Source of the DNA: Flavobacteriaceae bacterium | Lineage (GTDB): Bacteria > Bacteroidota > Bacteroidia > Flavobacteriales > Flavobacteriaceae | Length of the DNA: 58,106 bases | NCBI GenBank assembly: GCA_002723075.1 | Contig: PBNJ01000007.1 | Coordinates: 1 to 58,106, forward strand | Reading direction: 5' to 3' | Shown: in pieces, positions 1 to 8,830 of the stretch | Numbering within the stretch: position 1 is the stretch's first letter | How the letters are laid out: every line of letters starts with the position of its first letter | Translations under genes and position numbers: made by a program | The notes under the pieces: generated by a model | What the model saw: only the letters and a program-made list of their open reading frames with translations | Databases searched by the model: none | What the model was told of the DNA's origin: nothing

Positions 1-753
1 AGGACGCTTGGAGTTCCAAATCTAGGAATCAAGTCTTTCGAAAAAATATTTTTAAAACACGGTTATCAAAAAAAAGAATTTTATTCTTTTGAGACAAAAA
101 AATTAAATGCCTATTGGTATGCTCCCCCTAAACCCAATTTACCTCGGATTTTCATAAGTGAACTTCGAGTAAACGAATTGAGTGAAACTGCTCAACAAAT
201 AATTTGGAAATACACCCATTCAATTATTAAGGATCCCGTAGATAACATAGACTTAAACAACGCCTCGGAGGTAATTGAATTTTTTGAGAAGCCCCTTTGG
301 GAACTTCCGACTTTAAAAGATTTTGATACGCTGTTGAATGAAAGTGAATATGCAGCTTGGGTTATCTACAATCGTTATTATTTGAACCACTACACCATTA
401 GTGTTCATGAATTGCCGGAGGGATTTGATAGACTCGAAAAATTCAATGAATTTTTGATTGACCTTGGAATTAAACTAAATGATTCTGGAGGAATAATCAA
501 AACCAGTAAAGATGGACTTTTGCTACAAAGTAGTTCTGTTGCCGAAATGATCAAGGCTGACTTTTCGGATCATAAAACAAAAGAAATTGCTGGGAGTTAT
601 GTTGAATTTGCTGAACGTAAAATATTGCCTGAATTTCAAAATCTTAATCAAGATCAAATCATGGCAGAGCACAGAAGAGATGGATTTGAAACTGCAAATG
701 CAGATAAAATCTTTGAAAGTACTTTCGTAAAACAAACCACCAAAAAACCCTAG
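1..753 (+). CDS. DUF1338 / 2-oxoadipate dioxygenase-decarboxylase-like protein (5' partial)
   Basis: The reading frame is open from base 1 to the TAG at 751-753, so the start lies outside the window; about 250 residues are visible. The TTG at 178 is not needed as a start because the upstream codons read as the same family (GVPNLGI, KLNAYWYAPP, PRIFISELRV). These blocks and YYLNHYTISVHEL are typical of DUF1338, the family of HglS/YdcJ, a non-haem iron enzyme that converts 2-oxoadipate to 2-hydroxyglutarate in lysine breakdown. The His in LNHYT and the Glu in VEFAER are plausible metal ligands, by recollection of the family only. Substrate in this organism is inferred. A hairpin terminator overlaps the stop codon. 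Confidence 0.8.
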   Translation, partial: RTLGVPNLGIKSFEKIFLKHGYQKKEFYSFETKKLNAYWYAPPKPNLPRIFISELRVNELSETAQQIIWKYTHSIIKDPVDNIDLNNASEVIEFFEKPLWELPTLKDFDTLLNESEYAAWVIYNRYYLNHYTISVHELPEGFDRLEKFNEFLIDLGIKLNDSGGIIKTSKDGLLLQSSSVAEMIKADFSDHKTKEIAGSYVEFAERKILPEFQNLNQDQIMAEHRRDGFETANADKIFESTFVKQTTKKP

Positions 754-771
754 TAAATAAGGGTTTTTTTT
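742..771. terminator. Bidirectional intrinsic terminator
   Basis: AAAAAACCCT and AGGGTTTTTT form a perfect 10-bp stem around an 8-base loop (752-759), with a T-run on the plus strand and, because the stem itself ends in A/T runs, on the minus strand too. It sits between the convergent DUF1338 gene and the tRNA-Arg gene and probably serves both. Confidence 0.85.
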
Positions 772-783
772 AAAGCTTTAAAG

Positions 784-857
784 TGACCCAGAGAGGATTC
801 GAACCCCTAACCCTCAGAGCCGAAATCTGATATTCTATCCAGTTGAACTACTGGGCC
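784..857 (-). tRNA. tRNA-Arg (anticodon UCG)
   Basis: The minus strand folds into a cloverleaf. The acceptor stem is GGCCCAG with CTGGGTC (one G-U pair). The anticodon stem TCAGA/TCTGA encloses the loop TTTCGGC, giving anticodon UCG for CGN arginine codons. The T-arm contains GGTTCGAATCC. The 3' CCA is not encoded. The gene lies 45 bases downstream of the yqeY-like gene. A weak promoter-like TTTG...TACATTCG sits in that gap, so independent transcription is possible but not certain. Confidence 0.93.
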
Positions 858-902
858 TTTGAATCTGCGAATGTACTAACTTTAGTCAGAATATAAACAA
901 AG

Positions 903-1352
903 TTAACTCAAGCGTTTTTTTACAATCTCAGCGATTATTTTACCATCCGCCTTTCCTGCCATTTTTTTATTTGCCATACCCATGACCTTACCCATGTCTT
1001 TCATAGTTGTGGCACCTACCGACTGGATGACCTCGTCAATAACCTTCTCAACTTCCTCCGGAGAAAGTTGCTCAGGTAAAAACTGGCTGATAATCGAAAT
1101 TTGCGCTTCCTCAGGCTCTGCTAAATCTACTCGGCCCTGCTCCCTATAAATCAAGGCACTTTCCTTGCGTTGCTTCACGAGTTTTTGCAATAGCTTTGTG
1201 ATTTCATTGTCATCAGGAGTTTCTTTTGCACCTGACTGTGTTTGTAACAATAATATGGCTGATTTGATCGCACGTAATGACTCTAAAGCAACCTTATTTT
1301 TTTCACGCATGGCCGATTTGAGTTTAGAATTTAATTGGTCTTGAAAGTTCAT
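903..1352 (-). CDS. GatB/YqeY domain protein
   Basis: This 149-residue protein has the full YqeY fold: an N-terminal helical region with RAIKSAI, and a C-terminal helical bundle ending DMGKVMGMANKKMAGKADGKIIAEIVKKRLS-like repeats of small and basic residues. The fold resembles the tRNA-binding tail of GatB, but free-standing YqeY proteins have no firmly known role. It follows ftsZ by two bases and is the last protein gene of the dcw operon, an order I recall from other flavobacteria. Family assignment is strong; function is unknown. Confidence 0.88.
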   Translation of the reverse strand: MNFQDQLNSKLKSAMREKNKVALESLRAIKSAILLLQTQSGAKETPDDNEITKLLQKLVKQRKESALIYREQGRVDLAEPEEAQISIISQFLPEQLSPEEVEKVIDEVIQSVGATTMKDMGKVMGMANKKMAGKADGKIIAEIVKKRLS

Positions 1353-1354
1353 AT

Positions 1355-3202
1355 TTAATCTACGTTATCGTGTAAAAAAGAGTTGTTTGTCCGTATTCGC
1401 ATCTCATCATTGGAATCTGTATCAACAGAAAGTCGAGATAGATCTTGCTCTGCATTCATATCAACTTGAGCCCTTTTATAAGCTGGTTCTTTTTCGAGCT
1501 CATCGATTCGATTTGTCATAAATTTATGATTGAATGTCTTGAGTTTCTTTCGCCTTTCTTCTGCACGCTGTGCCAGTCCTTGGGTAATCGTGCTGTTCAG
1601 CGGAGTTAATTCTTCCTTTTCAGGAAAAGTCTCAGTTTTTACTTCTACTTTTTCAGTTGACTCAGCCGTCTTTTGAATCCCCTTCTGATCGGCAACTGGC
1701 TCTAAAAAATCCTCTAGGTTATACTTTTTTACCGCTGGTGTTTCTATTTCTTCCTGCACTTCTACGGATGCAGAGATCGGTTTACTTTCTTGAGGTGATT
1801 GTGCTTGTGGTTGCTCTTCCAAATGAAAAAGAACTGGAACCTCATTTTCTAGGGGCTCCTCCATTTGTTTGGTCTCTTCTATCGGACTATCAAATGGTTT
1901 TTTCTCAACCACAATTTCCTGATGATCAACAACATCAATCTCATTGACTTTACTTGGCAATTCATGGATAATAAACTCTTCGCCATCTGGAAGTGGCTCG
2001 TGAGTTGGTTCGGAAATCTCTTCATGAAAACACTCAATAGATCGAATCACATCTGTTGTTTCTATAAGTTCTTCCGCTTGCTGCTTGTCCTCAGCTTTTG
2101 GAGATAATCCCGAAAATAAATCTGCCTCTGTCCCATCGCTCTCAAGGGTGTGTACGACTGTTTGTTCATCATTTAGAGTGTGAATGATTTTTTTAGGGTC
2201 AGCATGAACAATCTCTTCTTGCTGTTCGATATCGAATCCAGTTGCAATAACCGTTACTGCAATATCCTCACCCAAGGATGGGTCTTCGCCGATTCCCATT
2301 ATGATATTCGCACCATGACCTGCCTCGCGTTGGATATGTTCGTTAATAATACCAATTTCATCTATGGTCACCTCATCCCCACCAGAAACTAGAAGTAATA
2401 AGACATTTTTAGCTCCGATGATTTTATTATCATTCAGCAGTGGTGAGTCAAGTGCTTTCGCAACTGCTTCCTCCCCACGGTTTGAACCAGACGAAGTCGC
2501 CGATCCCATAATTGCTGTACCGCTATCAGCCAATACTGTTTTGGCATCACGAAGGTCTATGTTTTGAGTATAGTGATGCGTAATCACCTCGGCAATTCCT
2601 CGGGACGCATTTGCCAGCACCTCATCAGCTTTTGCAAACCCTTGTTTGAATCCAAGGTCACCATACACTTCTCGAAGTTTGTTATTATTAATCACAATAA
2701 TTGAATCGACAAATTTTCTGAGTTTAGCCAAGCCCACTTCCGCTTGATCGTTGCGCGTCTTTCCTTCAAAATGGAAAGGCATCGTGACGATTCCAACTGT
2801 AAGAATTCCCATATCGCGTGCCATCTTGGCGATTACTGGCGCAGCACCCGTACCAGTTCCTCCACCCATTCCAGCAGTAATAAAAATCATCTTGGTGTTG
2901 GTAGCAAGCATTCTGGATAACTCATCTACACTTTCAATCGCAGAACGCTCTCCAATTTCAGGATTCGCACCTGCTCCAAGCCCTTCAGTAAGCGATACCC
3001 CAAGCTGAATCTTATTGGGCAACGGACTGTTTTGTAAAGCTTGCGCATCGGTATTGCAAGCCACAAAATCAACCCCCTTGATTCCCAGGTGGTACATGTA
3101 GTTTACCGCATTACTACCACCGCCGCCTACGCCAATGACTTTTATGACATTGCTTTGGTTTTTCGGTAAATCAAAATCTATTTTCTGATAATCTAATTCC
3201 AT
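1355..3202 (-). CDS. ftsZ: Cell division protein FtsZ
   Basis: Tubulin-like GTPase that forms the cytokinetic Z ring. The GTP-binding signature GGGTGTG is at residues 113-119, and the nucleotide-binding GVGGGGSNAVN is at about 24-34. At 615 residues it is far longer than the roughly 380 of E. coli, because a Glu/Pro/Gln-rich, presumably disordered linker runs from about 330 to 590. The last residues NSFLHDNVD form the conserved flavobacterial C-terminal peptide, probably the FtsA-binding tail. It lies 10 bases after ftsA and 2 before the yqeY-like gene. It is transcribed with the dcw cluster; no separate promoter was recognised. Confidence 0.98.
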   Translation of the reverse strand: MELDYQKIDFDLPKNQSNVIKVIGVGGGGSNAVNYMYHLGIKGVDFVACNTDAQALQNSPLPNKIQLGVSLTEGLGAGANPEIGERSAIESVDELSRMLATNTKMIFITAGMGGGTGTGAAPVIAKMARDMGILTVGIVTMPFHFEGKTRNDQAEVGLAKLRKFVDSIIVINNNKLREVYGDLGFKQGFAKADEVLANASRGIAEVITHHYTQNIDLRDAKTVLADSGTAIMGSATSSGSNRGEEAVAKALDSPLLNDNKIIGAKNVLLLLVSGGDEVTIDEIGIINEHIQREAGHGANIIMGIGEDPSLGEDIAVTVIATGFDIEQQEEIVHADPKKIIHTLNDEQTVVHTLESDGTEADLFSGLSPKAEDKQQAEELIETTDVIRSIECFHEEISEPTHEPLPDGEEFIIHELPSKVNEIDVVDHQEIVVEKKPFDSPIEETKQMEEPLENEVPVLFHLEEQPQAQSPQESKPISASVEVQEEIETPAVKKYNLEDFLEPVADQKGIQKTAESTEKVEVKTETFPEKEELTPLNSTITQGLAQRAEERRKKLKTFNHKFMTNRIDELEKEPAYKRAQVDMNAEQDLSRLSVDTDSNDEMRIRTNNSFLHDNVD

Positions 3203-3212
3203 AGGTGCTTAT

Positions 3213-4526
3213 TTATTCTGCGTTATCTAAAAATTCTCGTATTCCCTCTGTAAAGCGATCAAAAATGGATCTCCGCTTTTTTACTTCTTGTTGATCTGCA
3301 GATTCATTCGTGGACAGATCTTCTGCTTCATGCTCCTCTTCCGTTAACTCTTCATATGCGCTCATTTGTTCGACCGCTTTCATAACCAAACCAACAGCGG
3401 TTGAAAACATCGGGCTTGCAGTTGACTCTGCATGTTCATCTCCTGCCAAATGTTCATTTGGAAAACCAATTCGAGTATCCATGCCCGTTATATATTCAAC
3501 AAGTTGTTTGAGGTGTTTCAGTTGACTCCCCCCACCTGTTAAAACGATTCCTGCAATCAACTTTTTCTTTTGTTCCTCGTGTCCGTAGTTTTTGATTTCG
3601 ACATAAACGCTTTCAATGATTTCGGTCACACGCGCATGAATAATTTTTGAAAGGTTTTTTAGTGTAATTTCTTTCGGGTCTCGACCGCGTAACCCTGGAA
3701 TGGAAACAATTTCATTATCTTTATTCTCCCCTGGCCATGCAGACCCGAATTTTGTTTTGAGTAGTTCTGCCTGCTTTTCAATAATCGAACAGCCCTCTTT
3801 GATGTCTTCAGTTATGATATTTCCGCCAAAGGGAATAACCGAGGTGTGACGAATTATCCCATCCTTAAAAATGGCAAGATCTGTTGTGCCGCCCCCAATA
3901 TCGATAAGGGCTACGCCAGCTTCTTTCTCTTCTTTGCTCAATACCGCAGAGGATGATGCCAAAGGCTCCAATGTAATCCCACCAAACTCCAAGCCAGCTG
4001 ATTTTACGCATCGTGCAATATTGCGAATCGATGACATTTGACCAACAACGACATGAAAGTTGGCTTCCAGACGTGCCCCATACATCCCGATAGGCTCTTT
4101 GATTTCTGACTGTCCATCGACTTTGAACTCTTGCGGAAGGACATGGATAATCTCTTCCCCTGGAAGCATCACAAGTTTATAAACTTGATTAATCAACTCT
4201 TCCACATCCGATTCTTGAATGACCTCCTCTGGATTTGGCCTTGTGATATAATCACTGTGTTGAAGACTGCGAATGTGCTGGCCAGCAATCCCGACAACCA
4301 CCTCACGGATAGTCTCACCAGAAGCCGCTTCTGCTTCTTGTACGGCAGATTGAATGGATTGAATCGTTTGGGTGATATTATTAACGACCCCTCTGTGAAC
4401 GCCTAAACTTTCGGATTTTCCAGCTCCAATGATTTTGAGTTTTCCATACTCGTTTTTACGCCCAAGCATGGCCACAATTTTAGTGGTTCCAATATCGAGT
4501 CCTACCCCTTTGTTTTCTAGCTTCAT
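3213..4526 (-). CDS. ftsA: Cell division protein FtsA
   Basis: Actin-like ATPase (437 residues) that tethers FtsZ filaments to the inner membrane. Visible features are the phosphate-1 motif GLDIGTTKIVAM near the N-terminus, the phosphate-2 motif ALIDIGGGTTDLAIF at about 206-220, and the adenosine-site block GIVLTGGGSQLK at about 326-337. The C-terminus (about 390-437) is acidic and then basic/hydrophobic (RRSIFDRFTEGIREFL), consistent with an amphipathic membrane-targeting helix. The start ATG overlaps the ftsQ stop by four bases, implying translational coupling. Confidence 0.97.
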   Translation of the reverse strand: MKLENKGVGLDIGTTKIVAMLGRKNEYGKLKIIGAGKSESLGVHRGVVNNITQTIQSIQSAVQEAEAASGETIREVVVGIAGQHIRSLQHSDYITRPNPEEVIQESDVEELINQVYKLVMLPGEEIIHVLPQEFKVDGQSEIKEPIGMYGARLEANFHVVVGQMSSIRNIARCVKSAGLEFGGITLEPLASSSAVLSKEEKEAGVALIDIGGGTTDLAIFKDGIIRHTSVIPFGGNIITEDIKEGCSIIEKQAELLKTKFGSAWPGENKDNEIVSIPGLRGRDPKEITLKNLSKIIHARVTEIIESVYVEIKNYGHEEQKKKLIAGIVLTGGGSQLKHLKQLVEYITGMDTRIGFPNEHLAGDEHAESTASPMFSTAVGLVMKAVEQMSAYEELTEEEHEAEDLSTNESADQQEVKKRRSIFDRFTEGIREFLDNAE

Positions 4527-5239
4527 AACGTATTTCTTTTACAAATGATTTGGTTGCTATAATGTAACGTGACTTCCCTGTAGTCCCCTATCAAACCTTG
4601 ATCCGTAGCTACAGCATAAAAAGCTTTGTATTTTTTAAATTTTGTTTGAATATCATCAACCGACTTAATCTTGATCTGGTATTTCTGATCAATCACATAC
4701 ATAGACACCTCGTCTCCATGATCTCGGATGTCTCCAATATGCGATGCCAAAAAACGGTCTTGTGCAATCGCAATGGAAAGGGCAGATAGTGCCTCGAATC
4801 GATCGACATCGGGATCGTTAACAATCGTTGGAACATCAGCCTCATGGTTGGGGGAAAGCGGAATCGGCCTACCCTCGGCATCAAGATAAAATTCTGATTT
4901 ACCTTTTACACGGGCCACTGGAATCCTCGGTAGGACTTTTATGTGAAGAACATTATCCAACGTTAAAAATGCTTCTGTTTTTTTGATTAAATCGTTTTGA
5001 GCGAGTTGCAACTCAAGACGCTTTAAATGTATTTCAGATTTTTGTTTACTCGTCGAATCTTTGAAAACAAGTTTCAACATATTATCAACGGAATCTTTTG
5101 AAATCATTTGCGGGTAATGTTCATCAATGTGTACATGAAATCCTTGGACCGATCTTGCAGAATTTCGATGTAAAGACAGCACAATCATACCGATTGAGAG
5201 CAAAATCCAAAAAGAAAATGAAATCACTCTAACCCACAT
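4523..5239 (-). CDS. ftsQ: Cell division protein FtsQ
   Basis: A 238-residue bitopic protein with one N-terminal transmembrane segment (about residues 3-22) and a periplasmic remainder that carries a divergent POTRA/FtsQ region (LPRIPVARVKG, EFYLDAEGRPIPL). FtsQ links the early divisome to the FtsL/FtsI septal synthesis module. Sequence conservation is low, as is usual for this family, but the place between murC and ftsA is diagnostic. The start overlaps the murC stop by 11 bases. Confidence 0.92.
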   Translation of the reverse strand: MWVRVISFSFWILLSIGMIVLSLHRNSARSVQGFHVHIDEHYPQMISKDSVDNMLKLVFKDSTSKQKSEIHLKRLELQLAQNDLIKKTEAFLTLDNVLHIKVLPRIPVARVKGKSEFYLDAEGRPIPLSPNHEADVPTIVNDPDVDRFEALSALSIAIAQDRFLASHIGDIRDHGDEVSMYVIDQKYQIKIKSVDDIQTKFKKYKAFYAVATDQGLIGDYREVTLHYSNQIICKRNTL

Positions 5240-6575
5240 AAGACGTCCGTTTTAGATGTTCTACAATTGGTTGAACCTCATCTGCAATATCACCTGCGCC
5301 CATAACAACAACAACATCTGCACCAGCATCAGCTACCTTTTCTGGTAATTGGCTTTTGGAAACAATTTCAACCGACCCATTCATCATTTTAAGAATAGAT
5401 TGACTGCTAACTCCTGGTATCGGTAGCTCACGTGCTGGATAGATATCGAGCAATATGGTATGGTCGAATTGGGACAAACTCTCCGCAAATTCCTTGCAAA
5501 AATCCCTCGTCCTGCTAAACAAGTGAGGTTGAAACACTGCGATTCGTTTGGCAGAGGGGTAAAACTGTTTGACTGCATCTGCCATTGTATTGATTTCCGT
5601 TGGATGATGAGCATAGTCGTCGATTACTACCGAGGGTTCCTCTATTCGAATACTGAATCGGCGGTCAACTCCTCGAAAATGCTGCAAGGCCGTCGAAATT
5701 GACTGCGGATCACAACCGACAGACAAAGCCATCACGATGGCTACTGTGGCATTCATCAAATTATGCTTCCCAGGAAGACGAAGCTGAAGATTTTTTAAGA
5801 TTTGATCTTTACTGTGAAAATCAAAAACGTAATGACCATTTTCGATTCTGACACGATCGACCCGAACCTCAGCGTGTTTGCTCGTGCCAAATGTAACCCC
5901 TGAAACATCAAGCCCTTCTCGAACTAAGCGGTGATTTGGATTTGAAACCAAAGCGGCAAAGGATTGAAAACTATCTTCGAGATTCTCCGCATTCTGGTAA
6001 ATGTCCAAATGGTCTGCATCCATTGATGTGATACAAAGAAGATCAGGATGAAGCGTTAAGAAGGAACGATCAAATTCATCAGCCTCTACTACCATATATT
6101 CGTTGCCTTCACTGATAAAATTAGAACCAAAATTAGATGAAATTCCACCCAAAAAAGCCGTAATCTTTTTTCCACTTTCTCGTAGTAGATGTGCTAGAAT
6201 TGATGATGTTGTGGTTTTGCCATGAGTTCCTCCTACAGCCAAACAGTATAGGTCTTTGCTCAATTCGCCAAGAACTTGGGAACGCTTAAAAACATCAAAT
6301 TCATTTGCTTTGAAAAACTTGAGTTGTGGAAAGTCTTGTGGGATTGCAGGGGTGAATACAACAGTGGTGTTGGCTTTGTTCTTACACACTGATGGGATTC
6401 GATCAACACGCTCATCTGTATGTACTTTTACACCGATTTGAATAAGCTTGTCGGTAATCTCTGTTTCGATTCTGTCATACCCATATACATCATGCCCTTG
6501 CTGAATAAAATACTGTGCCAAGGCAGACATTCCGATTCCACCAATTCCCAAGAAATACAGCTGTTGCTTAATCAT
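5229..6575 (-). CDS. murC: UDP-N-acetylmuramate--L-alanine ligase
   Basis: Cytoplasmic Mur ligase that adds L-Ala to UDP-MurNAc, the first amino acid of the peptidoglycan stem. The N-terminal UDP-binding GIGGIGMSALA is at about 10-20 and the ATP-binding loop GTHGKTTT at 116-123. The HHPTEI block of the C-terminal domain is also present. At 448 residues it is normal for the family. It overlaps murG by 8 bases and ftsQ by 11, so it is tightly packed in the dcw operon. There is no murB or ddl in the cluster. Confidence 0.97.
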   Translation of the reverse strand: MIKQQLYFLGIGGIGMSALAQYFIQQGHDVYGYDRIETEITDKLIQIGVKVHTDERVDRIPSVCKNKANTTVVFTPAIPQDFPQLKFFKANEFDVFKRSQVLGELSKDLYCLAVGGTHGKTTTSSILAHLLRESGKKITAFLGGISSNFGSNFISEGNEYMVVEADEFDRSFLTLHPDLLCITSMDADHLDIYQNAENLEDSFQSFAALVSNPNHRLVREGLDVSGVTFGTSKHAEVRVDRVRIENGHYVFDFHSKDQILKNLQLRLPGKHNLMNATVAIVMALSVGCDPQSISTALQHFRGVDRRFSIRIEEPSVVIDDYAHHPTEINTMADAVKQFYPSAKRIAVFQPHLFSRTRDFCKEFAESLSQFDHTILLDIYPARELPIPGVSSQSILKMMNGSVEIVSKSQLPEKVADAGADVVVVMGAGDIADEVQPIVEHLKRTSYVG

Positions 6576-7659
6576 TGACTAGGGATTTGATTTGTTTGAC
6601 AATCGATTGAGTGGCATCAGGTTTTGCCAAGTTTTTAATGTTTCTCCCCAGAGTTTCTCTCTTCTTTTTGTCGGAGAGAAGAACATCTATTTGGGTTTGG
6701 AATTTTTGATCCAGTTCATTTTCTTCGATAACGAATGCTGCATCCTTTTTTGCTATAGCAAGTGCATTTTTATATTGATGGTTTTCTGCCACATTGGGTG
6801 ATGGGATAAATAAAACCGCTTTGCCGACCTGACAAAGCTCCGAAACGGCAAGCGCCCCAGCTCGGGAAATAATCACATCCGCCGCCGCATAAGCCATTGC
6901 CATATCATCAATAAATGGTGTGATGTGAACGTATGATGTTTGAAGTGGAACAAATTCTTTTTCATATAGAGAACCGCATTGCCACACAATTTGAACTCCC
7001 ATTTCAGAAAGTCTACCATGATGATTGGCCATCAACTGATTTATTTGTTTTGCGCCGAGACTTCCACCAACAACAAGAAGAGTTGTTTTCGTTTGTGATA
7101 AGCCCATTTTCTTTTTTGCTTCTGCAGGGCTGATGTTCATATCAATCAACTCGGATCGCAAAGGGTTTCCTGTAAGTTCTGTTTTATGCTTTGGAAAAAA
7201 TCTTTCTGCTTCCGCATGAGCGATACAGATTCGTTGCACATATTTGCCAAGAAGTCGATTGGTTATCCCAGGTAAAGCATTTTGCTCTTGAATGAGTGAT
7301 GGGATTTTCATTCGGGTCGCCATATATAACAATGGGCCGCTTGCAAAGCCTCCAGTGCCAATAACAACCTTTGGCTGAAATCGCTTTAAAATAAAGTAGG
7401 AACGCCATAAACTCACGATTAACTTGAAAGGAAACAATAGGTTTTGAACTGAAAGCTTACGCTGAATCCCTGATATCCAAAGCCCTTTGATTTGAAAACC
7501 AGCTTTGGGAACACGTTTCATTTCCATACGTCGACTTGCACCAACAAATAAAATCTCAGCAGAGCCATTGTCGCTTTTAATCGCATTTGCAATCGCTAGT
7601 GCAGGGAAGATATGCCCCCCTGTTCCCCCGCCAGACAATATGGTTTTAAACTGCTTCAC
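6568..7659 (-). CDS. murG: UDP-GlcNAc--lipid I N-acetylglucosaminyltransferase
   Basis: Peripheral inner-membrane GT28 glycosyltransferase that converts lipid I to lipid II. The N-terminal acceptor motif GGGTGGHIFPALAIA is at about 10-24, and the C-terminal UDP-GlcNAc site includes VVGGSLGAKQIN and ISRAGALAVSEL. The length of 363 residues is usual. The start overlaps the ftsW stop by 14 bases, which pairs the enzyme making lipid II with the SEDS polymerase that uses it. Confidence 0.97.
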   Translation of the reverse strand: MKQFKTILSGGGTGGHIFPALAIANAIKSDNGSAEILFVGASRRMEMKRVPKAGFQIKGLWISGIQRKLSVQNLLFPFKLIVSLWRSYFILKRFQPKVVIGTGGFASGPLLYMATRMKIPSLIQEQNALPGITNRLLGKYVQRICIAHAEAERFFPKHKTELTGNPLRSELIDMNISPAEAKKKMGLSQTKTTLLVVGGSLGAKQINQLMANHHGRLSEMGVQIVWQCGSLYEKEFVPLQTSYVHITPFIDDMAMAYAAADVIISRAGALAVSELCQVGKAVLFIPSPNVAENHQYKNALAIAKKDAAFVIEENELDQKFQTQIDVLLSDKKKRETLGRNIKNLAKPDATQSIVKQIKSLVND

Positions 7660-8827
7660 TCAAAATTGCTAAAGGGTTTTTTTCGTCGTTTCCTGCCATG
7701 CGGCCTGCAGTCACACTCTGCACAATACCGAGTGCCAGAAATGTCATCCATATGGAAGTTCCGCCACTGCTAATCAATGGTAAAGGTTGCCCCGTTACGG
7801 GAAATATCGAAACAGCAACACCCATATTCACCAAAGACTGCAAGATGATTGGAAGTCCAACTCCTACGATCAGAAGTTGACCAAAAAAGTGTTCTGTTTT
7901 ATATACACTCATGAAAATACGGAACAGAAGCAGCAGATATAAAAACAATAAACTCAAACCGCCAGCCATACCATACTCCTCAGTGATAATAGCATAAATA
8001 AAATCAGATGTGCTTTGGGGTAATAAGTTTTTCATCACACTTTTACCAGCTCCTTTTCCAAGGAAACCACCAGTAGCAATTGCTGTTTTTGCACGTTTAA
8101 CTTGATAGTTGGTATTTGCATCTCCATCTCCCGTAAAACTTTCAATTCGACTCATCCATGTATCGACGCGGTTGGGAAAAGCATCTGGATATGCTTTTGC
8201 TGTCATAATAAATAATGTCAGAAAGACCCCAGCAGTACCCAACATCAATATCAGATATTTTTTAGGATAGCCCCCAATAAATGCCAATACAAACACCAAA
8301 GCAATCAATAAAGCTGCCGTTGACAGGTTTGCGGGTAAGATGGTCGCAATCACTAACAAGACAGGTAGCCATAGAACGAGCAAACTCCGTAAAAAATGAA
8401 TGTCTTTATCTTTATTGATTGAGAGGTAACGAGCCACATACACCATCAGCACAACCGAAGCTAATGTTGATGTTTGAAAAGACAAGCCAATGATCGGAAT
8501 TTTGATCCAACGACTTGCATTTGCTCCATCTATCATATTTCCTTGCAGGGCCGTGTAAACCAACAGTACCCAAACAATAGGTAGTGCAATGACAGACAAA
8601 CCGCTAAAGTATTTGAATGGAATACGGTGCGTCGCATACATAATGCTGATTCCAATCAAAACAATTACAACATGCTTAATCAAATGGCCAGTCACAGAGC
8701 CGATTCCTAAAACATATACCAAGTTAGAACTTGCGCTATAAACGGGTAAAAACGAAAACACAGACAACAGGGCTACAATAGCCCATATGGCGCGATCTCC
8801 GTGGATATGTTTTGTGATAAAACGCAT
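7646..8827 (-). CDS. ftsW: Cell division SEDS protein FtsW
   Basis: Polytopic inner-membrane protein of 393 residues with about ten hydrophobic segments. It belongs to the SEDS family of peptidoglycan glycan-strand polymerases, working with FtsI at the septum. The characteristic block SDFIYAIITEEYG (about 275-287) and the C-terminal FPVTGQPLPLISSGGTS are both present. FtsW rather than RodA is chosen from the position between murD and murG. The gene lies three bases after murD. Confidence 0.95.
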   Translation of the reverse strand: MRFITKHIHGDRAIWAIVALLSVFSFLPVYSASSNLVYVLGIGSVTGHLIKHVVIVLIGISIMYATHRIPFKYFSGLSVIALPIVWVLLVYTALQGNMIDGANASRWIKIPIIGLSFQTSTLASVVLMVYVARYLSINKDKDIHFLRSLLVLWLPVLLVIATILPANLSTAALLIALVFVLAFIGGYPKKYLILMLGTAGVFLTLFIMTAKAYPDAFPNRVDTWMSRIESFTGDGDANTNYQVKRAKTAIATGGFLGKGAGKSVMKNLLPQSTSDFIYAIITEEYGMAGGLSLLFLYLLLLFRIFMSVYKTEHFFGQLLIVGVGLPIILQSLVNMGVAVSIFPVTGQPLPLISSGGTSIWMTFLALGIVQSVTAGRMAGNDEKNPLAILSEAV

Positions 8828-8830
8828 AAA

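Noticed and set aside
1355-3202. Several long plus-strand open frames opposite ftsZ.
   Set aside because: They have no start-site context, show low-complexity translations and lie antisense to a well-conserved gene; they mirror its codon bias.
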